From positions 58,657 to 122,656 of the forward strand of contig NZ_JAPSLH010000013.1 in the NCBI RefSeq assembly GCF_031180965.1: a DNA stretch of 64,000 nucleotides. Direction: 5' to 3'. This DNA is from Chelativorans sp. GTDB lineage: Bacteria; Pseudomonadota; Alphaproteobacteria; Rhizobiales; Rhizobiaceae. Below the pieces are notes generated by a model. That model saw only the letters and a list, made by a program, of their open reading frames with translations. It searched no databases and was not told where the DNA came from. Below are positions 38,258 to 46,900 of this stretch, piece by piece. The number at the start of each line of letters is the position of its first letter. The first letter of the stretch is position 1. A program made the position numbers and the translations under genes.

Positions 38258-38842
38258 TCATCGTTGGCCGTCAAAAACCTTAATCTGGTCGGCCGCAAGT
38301 CCGCCCATGCGGTTGTGCACGCGGGGACCGCAGGACATCACGAGGCACAACACCATCTCGTCGCGCCGGGGTGCATCGGGAATGCTGACATCCATGGCGT
38401 CGAAATGGCTACGGACATAGGCGGCGTTGATATGGCCGAGGGGCACATCGAGATGCGCGCCCATGCCACCTACCTTCATGGCCGAGGGAACTATGGCCAA
38501 CGCCTGCCCCAACTGCTCGCGCATCGTGTAGCCGCCGGGCACGTGCCAGAGGGCTCCATGCTCCAGCTCCCCATCCTCGCCGACGATCATCCCCTTGCCA
38601 TAACCATCGATCACCTTGGGGTCGCCTCCGAGTGCCTCGATCAGGCGCGTGGTCATCAGTTGCCCCAGCGGCTTGAGATCGTCCATTCCCGGCTGCAGCT
38701 CTTCCACATAGCGGCCTGCATGAGGGTTCTTCACGACGGCAAGGACAGCGGCGCGGCGTCGCGGCGTCTGCGGCGCAGGCCCATTCTCATGCATGATCTC
38801 CTCGGAAATCACGACGATCTTGCGGATTGGGAAGTCAGGCAT
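38258..38842 (-). CDS. amino acid synthesis family protein (DUF1185)
   Basis: A 194-residue protein of the DUF1185/AA_synth family, for which no reaction is established to my knowledge. Visible blocks are RKIVVISEEIMHENG at the start, VVKNPHAGRYVEELQPGMDDL, GYGKGMIVGEDGELEHGALWHVPGG and CGPRVHNRMGGL. There is no signal peptide or membrane segment. Its place between a MarR regulator and hyuA2 in a nucleoside-uptake run makes a catalytic step on the ring or an amide intermediate plausible, but this is inference. Confidence 0.8.
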   Translation of the reverse strand: MPDFPIRKIVVISEEIMHENGPAPQTPRRRAAVLAVVKNPHAGRYVEELQPGMDDLKPLGQLMTTRLIEALGGDPKVIDGYGKGMIVGEDGELEHGALWHVPGGYTMREQLGQALAIVPSAMKVGGMGAHLDVPLGHINAAYVRSHFDAMDVSIPDAPRRDEMVLCLVMSCGPRVHNRMGGLAADQIKVFDGQR

Positions 38843-38872
38843 GGTCTTCTCTCCAATGGGCTGACGCAGCTG

Positions 38873-39403
38873 TCACGTAATCAGTTTCAAGAGCTCGATG
38901 AATCGTTTGCGGTCGCGTGGCTTCAACGGAGCCACCACTTCTTCGCTGACGGCTTGCGAGATGGGCAGCACCTCCAGCGTGAACTCCACGCCCTTGACCG
39001 TCAGGCCGACGAGATTCACCCGCTGGTCCTGCTCCGACTGCTTGCGCCGGGTGAGGCCCATGAGTTGCAGCCGACGCAGGAGCGGGCTCAGCGTGGCGGT
39101 GTCGATGGCGGTGATCTTGCCCAGCTGGTTCTGCGGCATGTTGCCATGGCGCAGAAGCGTCGCCAGCACAGCCACCTGGGTGGGCGTGATCGAATAGTTC
39201 TCGAACGCCTTCTGGAAGAGCGCGGTGCCCCGCTGATGCGCCAGACGTATCAGGTGCGCATTGTGCTTCTCCAGCACGTAGCCGGTAGCAGCCAACCGGC
39301 GGTCGATCTCCTCGCGCGAGGGAAATGCTTCCGCCTGCTCAAATGAGCTCTCGGAAACGGCTTCCCCGGTGTCTTTCGACCGCTTCGGCACGCTTCGGCT
39401 CAT
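38873..39403 (-). CDS. MarR family transcriptional regulator
   Basis: A 176-residue winged-helix protein. The DNA-binding region reads ATLLRHGNMPQNQLGKITAIDTATLSPLLRRLQLMGLTRRKQSEQDQR, followed by the wing and the C-terminal dimer helices. The N-terminal 40 residues are an extra polar extension. It overlaps the isochorismatase gene by 4 nt and is buried in the minus-strand run, so it is the best candidate for the repressor of the two TTCGTGYACGAA palindromes, though direct evidence is missing. Confidence 0.9.
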   Translation of the reverse strand: MSRSVPKRSKDTGEAVSESSFEQAEAFPSREEIDRRLAATGYVLEKHNAHLIRLAHQRGTALFQKAFENYSITPTQVAVLATLLRHGNMPQNQLGKITAIDTATLSPLLRRLQLMGLTRRKQSEQDQRVNLVGLTVKGVEFTLEVLPISQAVSEEVVAPLKPRDRKRFIELLKLIT

Positions 39404-40065
39404 TGCGCCGCCACCGCCACCAGGTCACCTTCGAACACCTGGTTGGAAATAGCGCCACCCTTGGTCAGAGCGCCCACCACCGTTTGCGTGTCGGAGACGG
39501 TGCCGAAATGCGTGGCGATATCGTAGAGGCTGGAGACATGCTCGCGCGGGCCGGTGCCCGCGCAGGCGTCATGCGGCACGACAACCTCATATCCCTGGAA
39601 GAAGGCGTCGTGCACCGTCGAGCGCACGCAGATATTGGTCACGACGCCGAAAACGACGAGCTGCGAAATCTGCATGTCCTTAAGCAGGAGGTCGAGGTCA
39701 GTCTGGAAGAAGGCGGAGTATCGGTGTTTCATCACGCGAAGATCATCCTCGCGCGGCTCCAGGCCTGCGATTATTTCCGTTGCCCAGGTGTTTTCCGCGC
39801 AATGCGGGGTGCGCTTCAGCCATTCGCGGTCTCGCCGCATGTTGCGGCGATGGGAATCGATGACGAAGATCACGGGCATCTGCCGGTCGCGTGCCGCCGC
39901 TATCAGGGCACGCTGCTGCGGGAGCAGCCTCTCGGCTCCGGGCAGCACCATGTTGCCGCCGGGCGTACAGAACTCGTTGATCATGTCCACCACGACGACG
40001 GCTGCCCGCGCGGGATCAAGCACCATCGAGCCATCATGGCGGTGCGCGGAAAAGACGTCTGTCAT
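39400..40065 (-). CDS. isochorismatase family cysteine hydrolase
   Basis: A 221-residue cytoplasmic hydrolase of the isochorismatase/nicotinamidase fold. The catalytic triad is in place: D27 in VVVVDMINEF, K113 in RVMKHRYSAF and C146 in GVVTNICVRSTVHDAFFQGYEV. Relatives include N-carbamoylsarcosine amidohydrolase and ureidoacrylate amidohydrolase (RutB), which release ammonia and CO2 from carbamoylated products. In this run it could act after HyuA2B2 opens a ring. The exact substrate cannot be read from sequence. Confidence 0.9.
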   Translation of the reverse strand: MTDVFSAHRHDGSMVLDPARAAVVVVDMINEFCTPGGNMVLPGAERLLPQQRALIAAARDRQMPVIFVIDSHRRNMRRDREWLKRTPHCAENTWATEIIAGLEPREDDLRVMKHRYSAFFQTDLDLLLKDMQISQLVVFGVVTNICVRSTVHDAFFQGYEVVVPHDACAGTGPREHVSSLYDIATHFGTVSDTQTVVGALTKGGAISNQVFEGDLVAVAAQ

Positions 40066-40088
40066 CGGCTGTCTCCTTGCCCTTGAGT

Positions 40089-41018
40089 TCAGTCCGTGAG
40101 TGAAGCGTAGAGCATTTCGAAGAAGCGGTCGGAGTCCACGCGGGAAGCGACTTTCACGTTGTTCGGCAGGCCACGCAAGCCCCAGAAGTCAGCCACAGTG
40201 GCACCGAAGGCATGGGTCGCCGTTAAGTCGATTTCCACATGAGCCTCGCGGGTCTCGATCAGGCTGGGCTCGATGATGGAAGCCAGCACCAGCGGATCGT
40301 GCAGCGCACCGCCGATTCCCATCTGGCCGCGATGCAGCTTCTCATAGAAGCGAAGCCAGTCGAGGACAACCTTCGAAAGGTGGGTGCCAATCGCCTCTAG
40401 CCGCTTGAACTGCGGCTCCTCCACCAGCACATGCATGGTGACGTCCAGGCCGACCATGGTCACATCGAGACCGCTGTCGATGACGATCCGTGCCGCCTCC
40501 GGATCGCAGAAGATGTTGAACTCGGTCGGTGTGATGATTTCGCTGCGGCGCCAGAACGCGCCGCCCATCAGCACGATCCGCGCGATCTTCTCCTTCACGT
40601 CCGGATGCTTGAGGAGGAGCATGCCAATATTGGTGAGCGGCCCGGTTGGAGCCACCACCACGGGCTCATCGGCCTCGCGCAAGAGCTTGGCAAGGAAGTC
40701 GACCCCGTGCATGGGCACCAGCTCGGTCGTCGGCTCCAGCAGGTAGGGTGAGCCGTCGAGCCCGCTCGGCCCGTCCGCCGTCCCAAGCACGAGCGGCCGC
40801 GCCAGCGGCTGCACGCAGCCGGCGGCGACCGGCACATCGCGTGCGCCGATCAGTTCCAGAATGCGCAGGGCGTTCGAGGTGGTCTTCGCGAGCGGCGCAT
40901 TTCCGCAGACCGTCGTCACGCCGAGGAGATCGATGGCCGGCGAGCGATGTGCCATGACGAGAGCGATGGCGTCGTCATGGCCGGGGTCGCAATCCAGGAT
41001 GACCTTGATGGGCTTCAC
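40089..41018 (-). CDS. nucleoside hydrolase
   Basis: An inosine/uridine-preferring nucleoside hydrolase that cleaves the N-glycosidic bond to give base and ribose. The GTG at 41018 behind AGGAG gives 309 residues. The calcium/ribose motif DCDPGHDD (residues 9-16) is intact, as are VVAPTGPLTNIGMLL, FNIFCDPEAARIV and the late LHDPLVLA. It is the first of two tandem paralogues; the second starts 11 nt upstream on the same strand and differs strongly in sequence, so they may differ in base preference. Confidence 0.93.
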   Translation of the reverse strand: MKPIKVILDCDPGHDDAIALVMAHRSPAIDLLGVTTVCGNAPLAKTTSNALRILELIGARDVPVAAGCVQPLARPLVLGTADGPSGLDGSPYLLEPTTELVPMHGVDFLAKLLREADEPVVVAPTGPLTNIGMLLLKHPDVKEKIARIVLMGGAFWRRSEIITPTEFNIFCDPEAARIVIDSGLDVTMVGLDVTMHVLVEEPQFKRLEAIGTHLSKVVLDWLRFYEKLHRGQMGIGGALHDPLVLASIIEPSLIETREAHVEIDLTATHAFGATVADFWGLRGLPNNVKVASRVDSDRFFEMLYASLTD

Positions 41019-41028
41019 GGCCAAACTC

Positions 41029-42045
41029 CTATCGCAGCGCGCCGAGCGCGCTCTTGAACAGTTGCAGGAAGCGGCGGCCGTCCAGGTTGCGGCAGATGCG
41101 CGTGGTCTTGGGACCATCAAAGCTCAGGATCTGGCGGCCGGAAAAGGCAACGGTCTGGCCGCGCACCAGGCGCTCGCTGAGCGCCACATCCACGAAGAGC
41201 GGTTCGCTCATCGTGAAGAGTTCCGGATGTGTGACGGTCGCCACCGCGATCGCGTCGTCAAGGGGGAAGCCTACGAGGTGAAAGAATTCGCGCCAGATGT
41301 CGATATAAATCGAAAAATTCTCGCAGATATGCGCGACCACCCTGCTGTCGGGATAGGCGGTTGCGAGGTCGTTCAGGTCGTCGCGCGTCAGCATCGAGGC
41401 CGCCACGCGGTTGTCCTCGCAGATGTCGAGCGGCACCAGGATCACCGGCGCGCCGGAGCGCAGCACCACGCGTGCGGCCTCCGGATCGGCCCAGATGTTG
41501 TACTCGGAAACCGGGGTCATGTTGCCCGGCGTCTGGAAGCAGCCGCCGAGCACCACGATCTGCTTGACGAGCGAAGCCAGATCCGGCGCCATGTCCAAAG
41601 CCATGGCGATGTTGGTCTGCGGACCCGTCGCGACGATCGAGATCTCGCCCGGGTTCCGGCGCACCGTCTCGATGATGAAGTCCACCGCGTGCTTGTCCAT
41701 GGCGGGCCTTGCAGGCCGCGGCGCAGGCGGATTGAACTTCTTCAGCCGCTCGCCGAACCGCTCCTTGAGCCGCTTCTCGAAATGGACCGGCGCCTCCATG
41801 TCCTCCTTGGCGTTGCCGACAATCGGGCGCCAGGCGCCGGCCGCGACAGGGAGGTCGTCGCGGCCGGCTAACGTCGCCGTGTTGAGGACGACGTTTGTCA
41901 CTTGCTCGATGGGGCCTGCGGCACCGGTCACGCAGGTCACGCCTTCGAGCTTTATGTCGGCGGAACCGAGCGCGAAGAGGATGGCGAGAATGTCGTCTCC
42001 CGCCGAATCCACATCCAGTATGATCCTTTGCGGAGTGGTGGTCAT
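41029..42045 (-). CDS. nucleoside hydrolase (second copy)
   Basis: A 338-residue nucleoside hydrolase paralogue. The N-terminal motif is DVDSAGDD (residues 11-18): the aspartates are conserved, but the usual proline-glycine is serine-alanine-glycine. Other family blocks: VATGPQTNIAMAL, YNIWADPEAARVVL and FPLDDAIAVA. It carries an insert of about 25 residues (KRLKERFGERLKKFNPPAP) near residue 95. It overlaps the upstream permease gene by 4 nt and so is directly coupled to the transporter. Confidence 0.92.
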   Translation of the reverse strand: MTTTPQRIILDVDSAGDDILAILFALGSADIKLEGVTCVTGAAGPIEQVTNVVLNTATLAGRDDLPVAAGAWRPIVGNAKEDMEAPVHFEKRLKERFGERLKKFNPPAPRPARPAMDKHAVDFIIETVRRNPGEISIVATGPQTNIAMALDMAPDLASLVKQIVVLGGCFQTPGNMTPVSEYNIWADPEAARVVLRSGAPVILVPLDICEDNRVAASMLTRDDLNDLATAYPDSRVVAHICENFSIYIDIWREFFHLVGFPLDDAIAVATVTHPELFTMSEPLFVDVALSERLVRGQTVAFSGRQILSFDGPKTTRICRNLDGRRFLQLFKSALGALR

Positions 42046-42995
42046 GCTTGCCTGCGCCTGATGAGTGAGAGGGTTTCCGCCGTCTCGCGGAAGAGCTTGG
42101 GCCGTTGCCGGTAGGTGAGCGCGAAGAGAGCCGCGAGGGTCACCAGATAGGGCACCGTCAGGACCAGATAGGACGACAGGCCGAAGGTCTGCAGCCGGAG
42201 CGAAAGCGCATCCGCGAAGCCGAAGAGAAGGCAGCCGAAGAGCACGCGCACCGGATCTCCATTGGAGAAGATCAGCACCGCCACGGCCATGAAGCCGCGA
42301 CCCGACGACATGTTCTCGGCGAACATGGTGATATAGCCGAGCGAAAGATGAGCGCCGGCAAGCCCCGCCAGGACGCCGCAGAAGAGCGAAGCGATGTGCT
42401 GCATGGCGGCTGTCGAGATGCCCAGCGCTTCAGCGGCCGCCGGTTTCTCGCCCGTCACGCGGATATGCAGCCCGATGCGCGTGCGGTAGAGGATCAGCCA
42501 CACCACGAAGACCATCGCGAAGGACAGGTAGACCAGCGGCGTGAAGCCGGACAGCATCTGCCCGAGTGGGCCCAGGTCATGGATGACCGGGAGCTCGATG
42601 CGCGGCATGCCGACGATGTCGCCGCTGACGATCGAGCCGCGTGTGCCGAATATCGCCTTTGTCAACGTGATGGTGAGCCCGCCCGCCAGCAGGTTCAGCG
42701 CCAGGCCGACCACCACCTCGTTCGCCCGCAGCGTGACGACGAACAGCGAAAAGATTCCCGCCACGACGACTGACGCGGTCACGCCGATCAGCACGCCGCC
42801 CAGCGCCGACTGCGTCCAGATCGAGCCGAGCACCGCAAAGAACGCGCCGAGCAGCATCTGCCCTTCAAGGCCGATATTGAAGATGCCGGCCTTGGTCGTG
42901 AACGTGCCGCCGAGGGAGACGAGCAGGATCGGCGCAGTCGTGCGCAGCGTCGCCGCAATCAGGGCGATGTTGAAGATGCGCTCTAGAACTTCCAT
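42042..42995 (-). CDS. nucleoside-type ABC transporter permease (YufQ-like)
   Basis: A 317-residue membrane protein of the BPD_transp_2 family that serves with BMP-type binding proteins. Family blocks: LGGTFTTKAGIFNIGLEGQMLLGAF at the N-terminus and GISTAAMQHIASLFCGVLAGLAGAHLSLG in the middle. It overlaps the other permease gene by 13 nt. The BPD_transp_2/BMP combination is the established nucleoside importer arrangement. Confidence 0.93.
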   Translation of the reverse strand: MEVLERIFNIALIAATLRTTAPILLVSLGGTFTTKAGIFNIGLEGQMLLGAFFAVLGSIWTQSALGGVLIGVTASVVVAGIFSLFVVTLRANEVVVGLALNLLAGGLTITLTKAIFGTRGSIVSGDIVGMPRIELPVIHDLGPLGQMLSGFTPLVYLSFAMVFVVWLILYRTRIGLHIRVTGEKPAAAEALGISTAAMQHIASLFCGVLAGLAGAHLSLGYITMFAENMSSGRGFMAVAVLIFSNGDPVRVLFGCLLFGFADALSLRLQTFGLSSYLVLTVPYLVTLAALFALTYRQRPKLFRETAETLSLIRRRQA

Positions 42996-44077
42996 CGGCG
43001 CTCTCCCTGCGTGCTGTCGCGCCGGCGGCGGATGAGGATCTGCGCCGAGACGCAGAGGATGATGAAGGCCTGGAACACCGTGATCACCTCGCGCGACGCA
43101 TTCGTTTCGACTTCCATCAGCAGCGACCCGGCCCTGAGCGCGCCGAAGAACAGCGCTGTGCCGATGACGCCGATCGGGCTGCCATTGGCAAGAAGCGCGG
43201 CAATCACCCCATCAAAGCCGAAGCCCGGTGCGAAACCTTCCATGAAACGGTGGTGCACGCCGAGCGTCTCCACCCCGCCGGCAAGGCCACCGACCGCGCC
43301 CGAGCAGAGCAGGATGACCAGGATGTTGCGGCGGATGGAGACGCCGCCGTACTCGGCGAACTTCACGTTGGTGCCCATGGCGCTCACGGAATAGCCGGCG
43401 CTGGTGCGCGTCAGGAACAGGTGAAGTCCAATGGCGAGCGCTATGCCGATGAAGAGCCCGATATTGAGGCGGGAAACATCGGAGATCTGCGGCAGGTAGG
43501 CCGTGGGCGCGATCGGCTCCGTCTCCGACCAGCCGCCCGGCCGCTTGAAGACGGAAATCGTCAGATAGGAGGTAATGAGGACCGCCACATAGTTCGACAG
43601 GATCGTCGAGACCACCTCGTTGGTACCGAAGCGGGCACGGAAGAAGGCAGGGAGCGCAATCCACAGCGCACCGGCCACGATTGCTGCCGCCATCGCCACA
43701 AGCACGTGCAGCCCGGCCGGAAGCGCAAAGCTGAAGCCCACCCAGGCGGCGGCGAATCCGCCCATATAGAGCTGTCCCTCCACACCGATGTTGAAGAGCC
43801 CGCCGCGCAGCGCGACGCAGGCCGCCACGCCGGCAATGATGATGGGCGTGGCCTGAAGCAGCGAGCCCGCGGTTCGCTCCCAGCTTCCGAAGGCGCCGCG
43901 AAGCAGCGTGGCAAAAACGTGGAGCGGGCTTTCACCGACGAGAAGGATGATGACCGCTCCGCCAATGATCGAGATGCCCACCGCGATCGCCTGCCCGATG
44001 AGCTGTTCGGCCCATTGCGGCATCCCTTGAGTCTTGAGCGCGTCCGGCGCCGGCTTGTTGTCGGACGGGAGCGTCAT
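42983..44077 (-). CDS. nucleoside-type ABC transporter permease (YufP-like)
   Basis: A 364-residue membrane protein, the longer of the two BPD_transp_2 permeases. It has the block CVALRGGLFNIGVEGQLYMGGFAAAW, the coupling region FAEYGGVSIRRNILVILLCSGAVGGLAGGVETLG and GFDGVIAALLANGSPIGV near the end. The stop of the ATPase gene upstream overlaps its start by 4 nt. Confidence 0.93.
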   Translation of the reverse strand: MTLPSDNKPAPDALKTQGMPQWAEQLIGQAIAVGISIIGGAVIILLVGESPLHVFATLLRGAFGSWERTAGSLLQATPIIIAGVAACVALRGGLFNIGVEGQLYMGGFAAAWVGFSFALPAGLHVLVAMAAAIVAGALWIALPAFFRARFGTNEVVSTILSNYVAVLITSYLTISVFKRPGGWSETEPIAPTAYLPQISDVSRLNIGLFIGIALAIGLHLFLTRTSAGYSVSAMGTNVKFAEYGGVSIRRNILVILLCSGAVGGLAGGVETLGVHHRFMEGFAPGFGFDGVIAALLANGSPIGVIGTALFFGALRAGSLLMEVETNASREVITVFQAFIILCVSAQILIRRRRDSTQGERRWKF

Positions 44078-45600
44078 GCGGCTGCCCTCGGGCGCTCCGC
44101 GCCACCGGCCATCAGCAGCCCGATCTCGTCCTCAGTCGTCTTTTCCGGATCCACCTCGCCGCTGATGCGGCCGGCGAACATCACGAGAATGCGGTCGGCG
44201 AGCGCCAGGACCTCATCGATCTGCACTGAGATCAGCAGGATCGCGGCACCCTGGTCGCGCTTCAACATGATCTCGTCATGGATGCGCTCCATGGCGCCGA
44301 TATCCACCCCGCGCGTCGGCTGGTCGACGAGCAGGAACGGCGTCTCCCGCGAGAATTCCCGGGCGACGACCACTTTCTGCATGTTGCCGCCGGAAAGCGT
44401 CTTCACCAGCGTCTTCTCGTTGCGCGCGCGGATGTCGAAGCGCTTTATTAGGCCGCGGGCAAATTCCCGCACCCGTCCCCAGCGGATCAGACCCCTGCCG
44501 GCCCAGGGCTGCGCATATTGCCGCCCCATCAAGATGTTGGCGCTGATGGATGCGGAAGCATCGACGCCGCGCGCCAGCCGGTCCGCCGGCACGTGAGCCA
44601 GCCCTGCCTCGCGCATGGCACGTGGGTGGCTTTCCGCGATGGTGATGCCATTGACGGCGATCTCACCATGGCTCGGCGCGCGCAGGCCGGCGATCACTTC
44701 TGCCAGCTCGGTCTGGCCGTTGCCGTCGACGCCCACGATGCCGACGATCTCTCCCGAGCGGACCGTAAGATTGACGTCGCGCAGCGCAAGCACGCCGCGC
44801 GCATCGCGCGCGCAGATCTCCTTGAGCTCGATCACCGTGCGCCCGGAGATCGCCTTGCGTGGACGGCGGTCGAAATTGACGTTCCTTCCCACCATCATGC
44901 GGACGAGCTCATCCTCGTTGAGTTCCCGTGTCGGGCGGGTACCGACCACGGCTCCGTCGCGCAGAACGGTCACCGTGTCCGAGACTTCCATCACCTCCGA
45001 CAGATGATGCGAGATGAAGATCACCGTCATGCCGGCATCCGCAAAGCGGCGCAGGATGCGGAAGAGCTCGCGGCTTTCCTGCGGCGTGAGCACCGCCGTC
45101 GGCTCGTCGAGGATGACGATCTTGGCGCCGCGGGCGAGCACCTTCAGGATTTCCACACGCTGCTCGATGCCCACGGAGAGTTCCGAGACACGCCGGTCGG
45201 GATCGACCTTCAGCCCGAACTCGGCCGAGATCTGCCGCGTCTTCTCCGATTGCGCCTTGCGGTCGATGAGGCCGCCGCGCACGATCTCCATGCCGAGGAA
45301 AATGTTCTCAGCGACAGTCAGTGATGGAACGAGCTTGAAGTGCTGGTGGACCATGCCGAGCCCCAGCGCGATCGCCCGGCGCGGCGAATCCATAACCACC
45401 GTCTGCCCGTTGATCCTGATGGTCCCCTCGTCCGGCTGCACCAGGCCGAAAAGCACGTTCATCAGCGTCGTCTTGCCGGCGCCATTTTCGCCGACGAGCG
45501 CATGGATCTCGCCCTGCCGCACCCCGAAACTCACATTCCGGTTTGCGACCACCGCGCCGAAACGCTTCGTGACGCCGGTCATCTCGATGGCGAAGGTCAT
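44074..45600 (-). CDS. nucleoside-type ABC transporter ATP-binding protein (YufO-like)
   Basis: A double ATPase of 508 residues. The first domain has Walker A GENGAGKTTLMNVLFGL, signature LSVGIEQRVEILKVL and Walker B IVILDEPTAVLTP. The second has a changed P-loop, GVDGNGQTELAEVIAGL, and signature LSGGNMQKVVVAREF, as is normal for this family. It lies 101 nt after the binding-protein gene; that gap holds two hairpins. Confidence 0.94.
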   Translation of the reverse strand: MTFAIEMTGVTKRFGAVVANRNVSFGVRQGEIHALVGENGAGKTTLMNVLFGLVQPDEGTIRINGQTVVMDSPRRAIALGLGMVHQHFKLVPSLTVAENIFLGMEIVRGGLIDRKAQSEKTRQISAEFGLKVDPDRRVSELSVGIEQRVEILKVLARGAKIVILDEPTAVLTPQESRELFRILRRFADAGMTVIFISHHLSEVMEVSDTVTVLRDGAVVGTRPTRELNEDELVRMMVGRNVNFDRRPRKAISGRTVIELKEICARDARGVLALRDVNLTVRSGEIVGIVGVDGNGQTELAEVIAGLRAPSHGEIAVNGITIAESHPRAMREAGLAHVPADRLARGVDASASISANILMGRQYAQPWAGRGLIRWGRVREFARGLIKRFDIRARNEKTLVKTLSGGNMQKVVVAREFSRETPFLLVDQPTRGVDIGAMERIHDEIMLKRDQGAAILLISVQIDEVLALADRILVMFAGRISGEVDPEKTTEDEIGLLMAGGAERPRAAA

Positions 45601-45626
45601 CGCTGCGTTCGTCTCATCCTGAACGG

Positions 45627-45695
45627 CCCCGCGGCAATATCAGCGGGGAGAGTAGGGCAGGGAGGCGGCTCGGGGGAGAGCATACCTCCCTGCCC
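45627..45695 (-). promoter_or_regulatory. two hairpins behind the BMP binding-protein gene
   Basis: A perfect 11-bp inverted repeat (GGGCAGGGAGG 45655-45665 with CCTCCCTGCCC 45685-45695, 19-nt loop) lies just 6 nt after the binding-protein stop, followed on the minus strand by a 6-bp hairpin (CCCCGC 45627-45632 with GCGGGG 45643-45648). Neither has a U tract. Placement after the binding protein suggests partial termination or 3'-end protection. Confidence 0.6.
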
Positions 45696-45701
45696 AGTCT
45701 G

Positions 45702-46703
45702 CTACTGGTTAAGCTTCACCTGGATCTTGCCGTCGGCGATGCCGGAGCGAACTTCCTCCAGCTTGGTCTTCACCTCGGCAGGGATCTTGTCAGCCACCTC
45801 GTCGCAGATCTTTAATTCGATGCCCCCGGCCGCCACGCCGTAGGAAACGGGACCCGGCTTGACTGGCTTGCCTTCCACTTCACCCTTGATGAGATCGTAG
45901 ACGGCGACGTCGGCCCGCTTCAGCATCGAGGCCAGGATGTTGCCCGGCGCGGTGCCGCACTGGTCGATATCCACACCAACGGCGTATTTGCCGGCAGCCT
46001 TTGCCGCCTGCAGCACGCCTTCGCCGGTCGGCCCCGCCGCCTGATAGATGACGTCAACACCCTGGCCATAAAGGGTCATGGCAAGCTCGCTGCCCTTTGC
46101 CGGATCATCGAAGGTACCGGCAAAGACGCTGCTCACGGAAACGCCTTCGGCCTGTTCGGCCACACCCTGCTCCATGCCCATCAGGAAGTTGCGGATGACG
46201 GGAATGTCGCGCCCGCCGATGAAGCCCACCTCATCGGAGGAGTTGAAGCCTTCCGCATCGGCGGCCGCAAGCATGCCGGTCAGTGCCCCCACCAGGTAGG
46301 AGCCTTCCTCCTCGACGAAATCCACATAGGTCATGCTCGGGCTGTCGAGCACGCCGTCGATGAAGATGAAGCGCTGGTCGGGATATGCCTGGTTCGACTT
46401 CTGCAGCGCGTCAACAAGCTCCCAGCCCATGACGAAGACGAGGTCGTACTCGCCGCCCTTCGCGATGTTGTTGAACTGCTCCTCATAGTCGAGGGCGCGG
46501 TTACCCGTGTCGACTATCTTGAGCTCGACACCGAAATCGGTCTCGGCCTTCTTGAGGCCATTCATGATCGCAATGCCGAAGCCCTGCGAGAAATAGCCCG
46601 ATATCGCCGCAACCTTGAGCGTTTCAGCGGAAGCGTTGCCTGCGCCGAGAAGCATTGCCGCGAGCGCGCTGCCCGCCGCCAAATTCCTGAATTTCGCCTT
46701 CAT
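45702..46703 (-). CDS. BMP family nucleoside-binding protein
   Basis: Periplasmic binding protein of the basic-membrane-protein (Med/PnrA) family, 333 residues from the ATG at 46703 behind GGAGGT. A classical signal peptide ends at NASA (residue 26); there is no lipobox cysteine, so it is soluble rather than lipid-anchored. Family blocks: KVAAISGYFSQGFG, YDLVFVMGWELVDALQK, DEVGFIGGRDIPVIRNFLMG and GVDIDQCGTAPGNILASMLKR. It is the first gene of the nucleoside run, about 76 nt downstream of the operator palindrome. Confidence 0.94.
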   Translation of the reverse strand: MKAKFRNLAAGSALAAMLLGAGNASAETLKVAAISGYFSQGFGIAIMNGLKKAETDFGVELKIVDTGNRALDYEEQFNNIAKGGEYDLVFVMGWELVDALQKSNQAYPDQRFIFIDGVLDSPSMTYVDFVEEEGSYLVGALTGMLAAADAEGFNSSDEVGFIGGRDIPVIRNFLMGMEQGVAEQAEGVSVSSVFAGTFDDPAKGSELAMTLYGQGVDVIYQAAGPTGEGVLQAAKAAGKYAVGVDIDQCGTAPGNILASMLKRADVAVYDLIKGEVEGKPVKPGPVSYGVAAGGIELKICDEVADKIPAEVKTKLEEVRSGIADGKIQVKLNQ

Positions 46704-46778
46704 GGAGACCTCCGGTCCTGTTCCCTGTCCCACGAACTCTGAGTTGCCCCCACAGGGTGTCTCTTGACGGACGATTTC

Positions 46779-46794
46779 GTTCGTGTACGAAGTA
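46779..46794. promoter_or_regulatory. palindromic operator candidate before the BMP gene
   Basis: GTTCGTGTACGAAGTA, with TTCGT/ACGAA arms around a central GT (46780-46791), matches the site before hyuA2 in 14 of 16 positions. Flanks are also alike (ATTTC on one side, ATTT on the other). It lies between the divergent BMP operon and the epimerase gene. Confidence 0.65.
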
Positions 46795-46900
46795 ATTTCG
46801 AGACTGAAATTCAGACTTTGTCAAGCGTCATTCGATAGCGACGCGCTTAAATGGCTCCATTGCCCTGGCGCGTCTGCTTTCATGATCGGGGAAAGCTGCG

